From assembly GCF_007922615.2 (NCBI RefSeq), contig NZ_CP042301.2, positions 2,294,001 to 2,358,000 on the forward strand: a DNA stretch of 64,000 nucleotides, given 5' to 3'. Made by a program: the position numbers and the translations under genes. Positions 1 to 7,500 of the stretch are shown piece by piece. Each line of letters begins with the position of its first letter. Positions within the stretch are counted from its first letter, which is position 1. The notes below the pieces were generated by a model, which had not been told where the DNA came from, did not search any database, and was given only the letters and a program-made list of their open reading frames with translations. This DNA comes from Nitratireductor mangrovi (GTDB lineage: Bacteria; Pseudomonadota; Alphaproteobacteria; Rhizobiales; Rhizobiaceae).

Positions 1-57
1 GCCGATCAGCTGGCGCATTTCGCCGCGACCGACGGGAGGCGGGCCGAAAAAGGCTAA
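1..57 (+). CDS. C-terminal end of a CDS cut by the window start
   Basis: The first 57 bases read in frame 1 as 18 residues ending in a TAA stop, with a charged tail (GRRAEKG). The next gene lies on the opposite strand, so this is most simply the 3' end of a plus-strand gene that begins outside the window. It is too short to assign a product, and the frame choice is tentative. Confidence 0.35.
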   Translation, partial: ADQLAHFAATDGRRAEKG

Positions 58-113
58 ACCCGGCGGGCGGCGACGGTCCTGCCGCCGTGGCGCCCCCGTG
101 TCGCGTCTGGCCG

Positions 114-500
114 TCAGCGCAACAGCAAGACCCGCAGGCTGCGGCTGTAGACCTGGACCTCGACCAGCGGCGTGCCGTTCATGATCGCCTGACGTGTCGG
201 CCCGTCGATGGCGCCCGGCCTTTCCAGCATCCTTTGCATCTGCGCCCGCGCCTCCGCGGTGCCGAACCACGGGTCGTCGTCATCCTCGGAATCGACGACG
301 CCGAACTTGTGGTAGTTGGCGCGATCCTGCCGCACCACCTGCGCCGCGTTGTCGAGCGGATAGTTGTCACTGGCACGGTGATCGTCGGGCGAAAGCCGGG
401 CGACGTAGGATCCGAAATATTCGTCTGCGCCGGCCGGCAATGCGCCCGACGCCAAAACGGCCGCCGTCACCAGCGCCGCGCAAAAGTTGTGTACCCTCAT
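114..500 (-). CDS. small exported protein, paralogue of the gene at 1558-1947
   Basis: This encodes a 128-aa protein with a clear Sec signal peptide (about residues 1-25, ending ALPAGA). The mature part is soluble and contains the block YPLDNAAQVVRQDRANYHKF, an acidic patch (DSEDDDD) followed by PWFG, and a C-terminal VEVQVYSRS segment. The same blocks occur in the same order in the 129-aa protein two genes upstream on the same strand, so the two are paralogues. I do not recognise the family. It is the last of three minus-strand genes, 96 bp after the YiiX-like lipoprotein, so co-expression and a periplasmic role are likely. Confidence 0.75.
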   Translation of the reverse strand: MRVHNFCAALVTAAVLASGALPAGADEYFGSYVARLSPDDHRASDNYPLDNAAQVVRQDRANYHKFGVVDSEDDDDPWFGTAEARAQMQRMLERPGAIDGPTRQAIMNGTPLVEVQVYSRSLRVLLLR

Positions 501-596
501 GTCATCGCCCTTCCCGGATTCGCCGCGCCGCCGGGGTGGAGCGCACGTCCGGCATCGACAGAATATCCGTGTGGACGCCGCGTCAAGCCGGTGAAG

Positions 597-1529
597 TCAG
601 CGTGCGTTGCTCTGGCCTCCCGCCCGGCGCAACCCGCACCCTCCGCGCGTCGGCTGCCACGCTGCGCCGATATCGCGCGCCAGCGCCGCATTGCCCGGCT
701 TCGCAACACCGTTTCCGTCACCCTTCAGGTAGAGCACGACCCGCAGCCGGTTCTTTCGCGAAAGCGCGTCGGCCACCATCTCGTCGCCGAGGATGATCCT
801 GCGCCCGTATGCCTGGCGGCTCGCAAGGGCCAATCCCGGCCTGGCATGATCCACCAGTTCGGTGCAGAAGAGCCGGTCGTTGTCGTCGCCGTCGAAATGG
901 AAATCGAAGGGCTCGCCGAGGTGCCGGGCGAGCTCTGCCGCCGCCCGTTGTCGGGTCCGCCGGCTGCCGTCGACGCGCCTCAGGATCGCCACACGGTCGA
1001 CATTCAGGACCGTTTCCGGTCGCGAAAGGTGCACACCATTGTAATCGGCCTCGACGAACACCTTGCCGGCCCTGATGTCGGCCTGGTGGGGCAGAAACGC
1101 CCCATGCTCCCAGATCCCGAGCCGGCGCAGTTCGGTTTCCGTGCCCAGATAGGTTGCCGCATGCGGGAACAGCCCCGGCAGCGTATGACCGGAAAGGCGG
1201 CCCTTGGAACTCACGACAACGATATCGAGAGGTCTCAGGGTTTCCGTGATCAGCCGCATGGCTTCGGTATCGCCGGCCAGATACCCCTCGCGCCACACCA
1301 CCCTGCCGACGACATGGCCGATCACCGGTGCGGCCGGTTCGGCCAGCGCCACCAGCCAGGCCGGAGTTCGTTCCGCGCCTTCGCAGCAGCCGGCCAGCGG
1401 ATTGTCGCCATGCGGTGGCGCCTTGCGCGGCGGATGGGCGCATGCGGACAGGCCGAGGACGAGCGCAAGCCCTACCATCGCCGCCCGGAACGGGAGTGTG
1501 CGCCGCGAAGCTACGATCTGGGGTTTCAT
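597..1529 (-). CDS. YiiX/YebB-like permuted papain-type lipoprotein
   Basis: This 310-aa lipoprotein has a lipobox LSAC with the modified Cys at residue 30, followed by a domain typical of the permuted NlpC/P60 amidases (YiiX/YaeF group). In these circularly permuted papain-like enzymes the His precedes the Cys. Here the candidate His is H123 in FPHAATYLG and the candidate Cys is C223 in LFCTELV, which matches the family FCTELV signature. The expected role is hydrolysis or amidase chemistry on peptide or lipid substrates at the cell envelope. It lies 28 bp downstream of one small exported paralogue and upstream of the other. The ~40 Arg/Gly-rich C-terminal residues look unstructured. Confidence 0.75.
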   Translation of the reverse strand: MKPQIVASRRTLPFRAAMVGLALVLGLSACAHPPRKAPPHGDNPLAGCCEGAERTPAWLVALAEPAAPVIGHVVGRVVWREGYLAGDTEAMRLITETLRPLDIVVVSSKGRLSGHTLPGLFPHAATYLGTETELRRLGIWEHGAFLPHQADIRAGKVFVEADYNGVHLSRPETVLNVDRVAILRRVDGSRRTRQRAAAELARHLGEPFDFHFDGDDNDRLFCTELVDHARPGLALASRQAYGRRIILGDEMVADALSRKNRLRVVLYLKGDGNGVAKPGNAALARDIGAAWQPTRGGCGLRRAGGQSNAR

Positions 1530-1557
1530 CTGGCGACGCCCGGATGCGAAGCGGGTG

Positions 1558-1947
1558 TCAGCGCAGGACGCGGACCTTGACGCTGCGGCTGAACACCTGG
1601 ACCTCGATCAGCGGGTTGCCGTTCATGATCGCCCTGCGCGTTCCGCCGCTCATCGCCCCTCGCTTTTCGAGCATGGACTGCAATCGCGCCCTCGCCTTGT
1701 TGCTGCCGAACCAGGGATCGTAGTCGTCCTCGGCGTCGCCGGTGCCGAAGCGGTGGAAATTGGCGCGGTCCTGCCTGACCACCTGCGCCGCATTGTCGAG
1801 CGGATAGCCGTCGCTGGCATAATGGTCGTTCCCCGAAATCCGCGCGACATAGGATCCGAGATAGGTATCCGCCTGCGCCCCCGGCGCGCTGCCGGCCAAC
1901 AGTGCAGCGCCGAGTGCGCCAGCGATGAAGCTTCGTCTCGACAACAT
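1558..1947 (-). CDS. small exported protein, paralogue of the gene at 114-500
   Basis: A 129-aa protein with an RR-containing signal peptide (SRRSFIAGALG, which could be Tat or Sec) cleaved near QADTYLG. It shares the blocks GSYVAR, YPLDNAAQVVRQDRANFH, DPWFG, RRAIMNGNPL and VEVQVFSRS with the protein encoded at 114-500, so the pair arose by duplication. It is the first gene of a three-gene minus-strand group with the YiiX-like lipoprotein. The function is unknown. The signal peptide and the envelope-lipoprotein neighbour suggest a periplasmic protein. Confidence 0.78.
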   Translation of the reverse strand: MLSRRSFIAGALGAALLAGSAPGAQADTYLGSYVARISGNDHYASDGYPLDNAAQVVRQDRANFHRFGTGDAEDDYDPWFGSNKARARLQSMLEKRGAMSGGTRRAIMNGNPLIEVQVFSRSVKVRVLR

Positions 1948-2108
1948 GGCAAGTCCTCCGTCCGTCCGAAAGCTCGTTTATGCCGGGCGTGGGAGGGGTT
2001 GCCCTTGATCAGGGTCAATACCGTGCCGCGTCGCCAGAAAGACATCGCTCGTCCTTGGCTGGTGCAAGCGGCCTCGCGAAACGCTATAAGCGGGCCGGAG
2101 GCACCACC

Positions 2109-2942
2109 TTGTCCGATCTGGCCGACATCAAGGCGTTCTATGCCCGTCTGATGGCCGCTTCCAGCGGCTCGACCGACCCGCGCCTGGAGCGCATTTTCGC
2201 GCTGGTCCCGCGCGAGGCCTTCCTGCCGCCGGGCCCGTGGACGGTGTTCGCCGGCGGGCGCCCCGTCGAGACGCCGAGCGCCGATCCCGCGCATCTCTAC
2301 CAGAACGTGCTGGTGGCGCTGAACCGCGCCAAGAGCATCAACAATGGCGAGCCCTTCCTGCATGCCGCCTGGATCGGCCGCGTCATGCCGCAGCCGGGCG
2401 AGATCGTCTGCCATGTCGGGGCCGGCACCGGCTATTACTCCGCCATCCTGTCGATGCTGGTGCTGCCGGCCGGCATGGTGCACGCCTACGAGATCGACCG
2501 CGACCTCGCCCGCCATGCGCGCGACAATCTCGAGCCGTTCGAAAACGCCCATGCGCTGTCCGGCGACGCGGTCGCCGCCGAACTCCCGGCCTGCGACATC
2601 ATCTATGTCTCGGCCGGCCTCGCCGCGCCGCCGCTGGCCTGGCTCGACAGCCTCAACCCCGGCGGCCGCATGGTGTTTCCATGGCGCCCGGCGCCCGATG
2701 TCGGCCTCGCCGTCGTCGTCAGGCGCCGGCCGGGCGGCGCGTTTTCCTGCGAACCCTTCATGGGCTCGTGGTTCATCCCGTGCGCCGGCGCCGAATCGGA
2801 GCGCGACGCCGAGCGGCAGCCTTCGCGCATGGAGGGCTGGGCCACGCGCTCGCTCTGGCGCAGGGTCGAGCGCGAACCGGACGAGACCGCCACCGCCATC
2901 TTCCGCGACATCTGGTTTTCGGCCGCTCCGCGCGGCGATTGA
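2109..2942 (+). CDS. protein-L-isoaspartate O-methyltransferase-like (PCMT) protein
   Basis: This encodes a 277-aa class I SAM-dependent methyltransferase of the PCMT family, which repairs isoaspartyl residues in aged proteins. Motif I is VCHVGAGTGYYSAIL, followed by an acidic post-I residue (YEIDRDLARHA). The GGR-PVETPSADPAHLYQN region upstream corresponds to the family substrate segment. The reading frame is open from 1980, but a TTG at 2109 is the better start: GGAGG lies 7 bp before it and the translation then begins SDLADIKAFYARLM. It lies between two minus-strand genes, so it is probably monocistronic. Whether the substrate is really isoaspartate cannot be told from sequence. Confidence 0.8.
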   Translation: MSDLADIKAFYARLMAASSGSTDPRLERIFALVPREAFLPPGPWTVFAGGRPVETPSADPAHLYQNVLVALNRAKSINNGEPFLHAAWIGRVMPQPGEIVCHVGAGTGYYSAILSMLVLPAGMVHAYEIDRDLARHARDNLEPFENAHALSGDAVAAELPACDIIYVSAGLAAPPLAWLDSLNPGGRMVFPWRPAPDVGLAVVVRRRPGGAFSCEPFMGSWFIPCAGAESERDAERQPSRMEGWATRSLWRRVEREPDETATAIFRDIWFSAAPRGD

Positions 2943-2954
2943 CCGCCGCCCGGC

Positions 2955-3386
2955 TCAGGCGTTCTCGAGCGCCGCCACCATCCGCGCAAGCATGGCCAGA
3001 TAGGCGTCCCGTTCCGCCTCGCTCAGTCCTGAAAGCGCCTGCCTGTTGACGGCGTCGACCGCCGCCCGCACTGCCGGCACCCTGGCCAGTGCCGCCGGCG
3101 TCAGCGACACCAGCGCGCTGCGCTTGTCCTTCGGGTCCGGTGCGCGCCGCACCAGCCCGTCGCGCTCCATGCGCGACAGCGTCGCCGCCATGGTCGGCTG
3201 CTCGATCGCCGCCGCGGCGGCCAGCGCCTTCTGGGTCATCGCCTTGCCGTCGCCGAGCGCGAAAAACACCGGCAGGTGGCCCGACGACAGGCCGTGCTCC
3301 TTGAGCCGCCGGTCGATCGCGCGGGCCAGAAGCCGCGCTGCCCAGTTGGTCATGTAGCCGGCGGAGCGCTCACGCACGAATGTCAT
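2955..3386 (-). CDS. MarR-family transcriptional regulator
   Basis: A 143-aa MarR/SlyA-type winged-helix repressor. The recognition helix region reads AAAIEQPTMAATLSRMERDGLVRR and the wing reads DPKDKRSALVSLTP, both diagnostic for the family. It is divergent from the cytochrome b561 gene, with two operator-like inverted repeats in the 75 bp between the start codons. It probably represses itself and the b561/DUF1772 pair in response to a small ligand or redox signal. The ligand is unknown. Confidence 0.9.
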   Translation of the reverse strand: MTFVRERSAGYMTNWAARLLARAIDRRLKEHGLSSGHLPVFFALGDGKAMTQKALAAAAAIEQPTMAATLSRMERDGLVRRAPDPKDKRSALVSLTPAALARVPAVRAAVDAVNRQALSGLSEAERDAYLAMLARMVAALENA

Positions 3387-3391
3387 TTTAC

Positions 3392-3423
3392 ATAGCTTGC
3401 TATTTATTTACATTGCATGCTAT
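3392..3423. promoter_or_regulatory. paired MarR-type operator boxes
   Basis: Two 12-bp inverted repeats lie between the divergent marR and cytochrome b561 genes: ATAGCTTGCTAT at 3392-3403 and ATTGCATGCTAT at 3412-3423. Each has ATWGC/GCTAT half-sites, with one mismatch in the second. Their centres are exactly 20 bp apart, so they fall on nearly the same DNA face. The position supports autoregulation and control of the b561 operon. No binding data are available. Confidence 0.6.
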
Positions 3424-3461
3424 ATAAACCCGCGAACGCCCACCGATCAAGGAGGTTCGCC

Positions 3462-4019
3462 ATGTCGTGGAAAAGTTCCCGCCAGGCCTATGGCAGCGTC
3501 GCCATCGCGCTGCACTGGTTATCCGCCCTCTTCGTCATCGTCCTTGTCGCCTCGGGGCTGCGGCTCGAGGCGCTGGCCGGCAGCCCCGGCGCAATCCCCG
3601 TGCTGCGCGTCCACGTGATGACCGGCCTCGCCGTCGCCGCGCTCACCATCGCGCGCCTTCTGTGGTGGATTGTCGCCGACCGCCGACCTGAACCGCCCGC
3701 GGGCCAGCCCCGCTGGCAAATCCGTGCCGCCCATGCGGTGCACCTTGCCTTCTACCCGCTGATCCTCGCCGCCGCCGCCAGCGGCATCGCCACCATCGTG
3801 CTTTCCGGAGCTGCCCCGATCCTCGTTTCCGGCGCCGGCGCCCCTTTGCCGGATTTCACCACGCTGCCGCCACGTGCCGCGCATGGCCTCATCGTCTGGG
3901 CGCTGATCGTGCTCGCCGTCCTTCACGCCGCCGCCGCGCTCTACCACCAGTTTGCCCGCCGCGATCGTCTGATGGTGCGCATCCTGCCCGATCGCCAGTT
4001 CCGGGACCTGCAACCATGA
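3462..4019 (+). CDS. cytochrome b561-family membrane protein
   Basis: A 185-aa four-helix membrane protein of the prokaryotic cytochrome b561 family. It carries candidate haem-ligand histidines in ALHWLSALF, RVHVMTGL, AHAVHLAFYP and VLHAAAALYHQF. It would transfer electrons from quinol in the inner membrane. The start at 3462 is set by AAGGAGG 6 bp upstream; the frame also opens at 3417 but that lies inside the operator. It overlaps the next gene by the 4-bp ATGA, so the two are translationally coupled, and MarR control is likely from the operators upstream. Confidence 0.85.
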   Translation: MSWKSSRQAYGSVAIALHWLSALFVIVLVASGLRLEALAGSPGAIPVLRVHVMTGLAVAALTIARLLWWIVADRRPEPPAGQPRWQIRAAHAVHLAFYPLILAAAASGIATIVLSGAAPILVSGAGAPLPDFTTLPPRAAHGLIVWALIVLAVLHAAAALYHQFARRDRLMVRILPDRQFRDLQP

Positions 4020-4468
4020 CGCTCCGCCTCGCCGCCAACGTCCTCGCGGTCTGCGCCAGTGCCGCCTTCGCCGGTGCCATGCTCTTCATCGCCCTGGCGC
4101 TGGTCGCCTACTGGAAGAGCCTTTCACCCGCAGCCTTCGTCGACTGGTTCGCCGCCAACAGCCATTTCATCGGCCGCGCCATGCCGGTCTTCATCCTGCC
4201 GGCACTGCTCGGCCTCGCCGCCTCGGCCTGGCTCGACTGGCAGGCTCCGGCGTCCCGTTGGCTCTGGCTCGGTGCGCTTGCGGCGATCCTTGCCGTGCTG
4301 GCCGTCACCGGGCTCTTCCACCTGCCTGCCAATGCCCGCATCGCGGCAGGCGCCGTCGCGCCCGATGACATACCCGCCCTGCTCGACCGCTGGCTGTGGC
4401 TCCACGTCGCCCGCATCCTCTTTGCCTTCGCCGCCGCCATTCTTGCGATCCTCGCGATCGCCCGCTGA
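4016..4468 (+). CDS. DUF1772-like (anthrone oxygenase-type) membrane protein
   Basis: A 150-aa integral membrane protein with four predicted transmembrane helices (about residues 5-30, 52-72, 82-102 and 127-149). A DUF1772-like arrangement is visible: AANSHFIGRAMPVFILPAL after helix 1 and DIPALLDRWLWLHVARI before helix 4. It starts inside the stop of the b561 gene (ATGA). The role is unknown. Pairing with a b-type cytochrome suggests a redox or detoxification function in the membrane. Confidence 0.7.
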   Translation: MTLRLAANVLAVCASAAFAGAMLFIALALVAYWKSLSPAAFVDWFAANSHFIGRAMPVFILPALLGLAASAWLDWQAPASRWLWLGALAAILAVLAVTGLFHLPANARIAAGAVAPDDIPALLDRWLWLHVARILFAFAAAILAILAIAR

Positions 4469-4557
4469 GCGCGCTTGCGTGCCAAGCGGGGTCGGCGCCC
4501 CTATACTGCCACGAAGACGGGACACATTGAGCCTTCATCCAGGGCGGAGCGCCGATC

Positions 4558-7500
4558 TTGCTTCGAATGGGGTTGAAATGGTGCGGGGGCACCGCGGTAC
4601 TGGCGTTTGCCCTGCTGCTGGCGGTAGCGCTCGCGCCGCGCGCCTTAGCCGCCGATCCGCTTTCCGGCGTCGCGCTGGTGATCGGCAATGGCGACTACGC
4701 GCATCTGCCGGCGCTCGCCAATCCCGAGGATGATGCCGACGCGGTAGAGGAACTGCTTTCCGATCTCGGCTTCGATTCGGTCCGCCGCACCGACCGCGAC
4801 GCCGAAGACCTCGCCCGCGATCTCGACCGCTTTGTCGAGGATGCTGCCGAGGCCGACGTCGCCGTGCTTTATTACGCCGGCCACGGCATCGAGGCCGGCG
4901 GCGAGAATTTTCTGGTGCCCATCGACGCCGACCTGTCGGCGCTGGAGGCCGCTTCCGAACGCCTGGTGCCGCTTTCGGAAGTGCTTGCCCGCCTGCGCGA
5001 GACCGTGCCGGTCACCATCCTCTTGCTCGACGCCTGTCGCGACAATCCGTTTCCGCCCGGCGCCACGCTGAAGCTTGCGGCCGGCGCCGAGCCCTTGCCG
5101 ATTTCCGCCGGCGGCCTTGCCGAGACACGTGGCGCCAGGGCGCTTTCCGCGTCCGACGACGCTGAAAACTTCGGCGTGGTGATCGGCTTCGCCGCCGAGC
5201 CGGGCAAGCCAGCCCTCGACGGCCAGCCGGGCGAACACAGCCCCTACGCCGCCGCGCTGACCAGACACCTTGCCGCGATGGCCGGCGAGGAGTTCGGCAC
5301 CGTCATGCGCATGGTCGCCGAGGAGGTCTACTTGAAGACCTCCGGCCGCCAGCGGCCATGGGTCAATGAAAGCCTGCGCCGGCTGCTTTTCTTCGGCGAG
5401 ACGCCGGCGCCGCTCGCCGGCCCCGAGGGCGAGATCCTTGCCGAACGCCGCCAACTGCTCGTCACCATCGCCGCCCTGCCCGACTTCGAGCGCCGTCAGG
5501 TCGAGCGTGTCGCCGCCGACGGCGGCGTGCCGATGGACGGCGTCTACGCCATGCTCAAGGCGCTCGGCAGCAACGCCCCCGACGATCCGGCCGAACTCGA
5601 CGCCGTCCTGCGCCGGCAGGCCGAACAGCTGAAGGCGTTCCTGGCCGAGCGCCGCATCATCGAAAATCCCGATCCGGAACTGGCGCGGCTCGCCGCGCTC
5701 ACCGACCATGCCGTGGCCGAAGGCGCCATCGCCGCCGCCCGCCGCCTGCGGGGCGAGGTCGACCGCCGCATTGACGAGCTCTCCGCCGTCATCGAGCGCG
5801 AGGAGGACCTGATCCGCGCCCGGCGCACCGAGTTCGCCGCCGAATATGCCAGAAGCGCCGAAATCAGCGCGCTCGTCTTCGACCACGGCGAAGCCGCCCG
5901 CTACTACGCGCGTGCCGCCGACCAGGTCGCACGTTGGGACGACACGCTCGCCCTTTCCTACCGGCTCAGGGAAGTCGAGGAGCGGATCCGCAGAGGCCGG
6001 GTCAGCGGCGATCGTGAAAGCCTGGAACTCGCGGCAGCGCTTGCCCGCGATCTGGTCGCCGAGACCCGTCATGCCCCGCAACAGTCCGCAGAGGCCCGGC
6101 TGGCCCTGGCCGGTGCGTTTTATGCCATCGCGGTTCGCGAACCTGGAACCGCCGGCCTCGCCCCGGTGACCGCCCTCATCCGCCAGTCGCTCGACGCACT
6201 TCCGGCCGGGCGCAGCCGGGCGCTGGCCTACCAGCGGATCGGCGACATCGAACTCGAAATCGGAACCAGAGGCGGCCGGGACGACGCAGCGCTCGACCGG
6301 GCGATCACCGCGTACCGGCAGGCGCTGCGCGAGGTCGATGCCGAACACGATGCCCGCGAATGGGCGGACATCCAGCTCAACCTCGCCTCGACACTCCTGC
6401 AGCGCGCACTGGCCGATATCGACGTCGATCTGGTCCGCGAAGGCATCGCCGCGCTGGAAGCCGCCAGGGCTATCTACAACCGCGCCGACGATCCGGTCGG
6501 ACGAGCCCGGGTCCAGTTCTCGCTCGGCGCCGCCACGGTCGCCCTGCCTTTCATCGAGCGCCATCGGCAAGGAGAAGAACTCGTCGACTCGGAGCGACGG
6601 CAGGCGTTCCGCCAGGTCATCGCAATGCTCCGCGCCGGCATTGCCGATGTCCCGCGCGACCGCTTCCCGGCCGCCTGGGCCAACCAGCACTTCATCTTTG
6701 CTCAGGCCATGGTGGACGAGGCCGTTCAGGCTGCGCCCGGCGAACTGGCCGAAGCGATAAGGTCGCTCGAACTGGCGCTGGAGGTCTGGACCCGTGCAAG
6801 CCACCCGCTGAACTGGGCCAACGCCCAGGAACAGCTGGCGTTCGCCCGCAAGCGTATCGGCAACGATTCCCGCGACGTGCCGACCTTGCGGCAGGCGGCG
6901 AAAGCCTTCGAGGCGGCCCTGACGGTCTTCGGCGCCGACAGCGCGCCGTCGCGTCGCGTCTCGGTCCAGATCGAATTGGGCCGCACCCTGATGGACATCG
7001 CTGCCCTCACCGACGATCCGGCGGACGAGGCTCTTGCCGTTGCTGCCCACCGCGACGCACTCGGCGATGTCGGCGACACGGCCTCGGCAGCCGACACGCA
7101 CTCGCTGCGCCATAATCTCGGCATGGCGCTGACCGATCTCGGCCTGGCGCGATCCGACCCGGCGCCGCTTCTGGAAGCCATCGGCAGCTTCGAGGCTGCG
7201 CTTGCCGCGATCTCGCGCGAGGCCGATCCGGCGCGCTGGGCCAATACCCAGAACAGCCTCGGCATCGCCTACCTGGCCCGCGGCGAAACCTTCGGCGAAG
7301 CCGATGCCCTCGCGCATGCGATCGAAGCCTTTCACGCCGCCCTCGAAACCTACGATCAAACGCAGAACCCTGAGGAGTGGGCCCGCGTCCAGAGCAATCT
7401 CGGCAACACTCATCGGGTTATAGGAGAGCGCACTGGCAGCCGTGACGCGCTTCTCGCCGCAGTCGAGGCCTACGAAGCCGCCGGGACCGCGCGAACCCGC

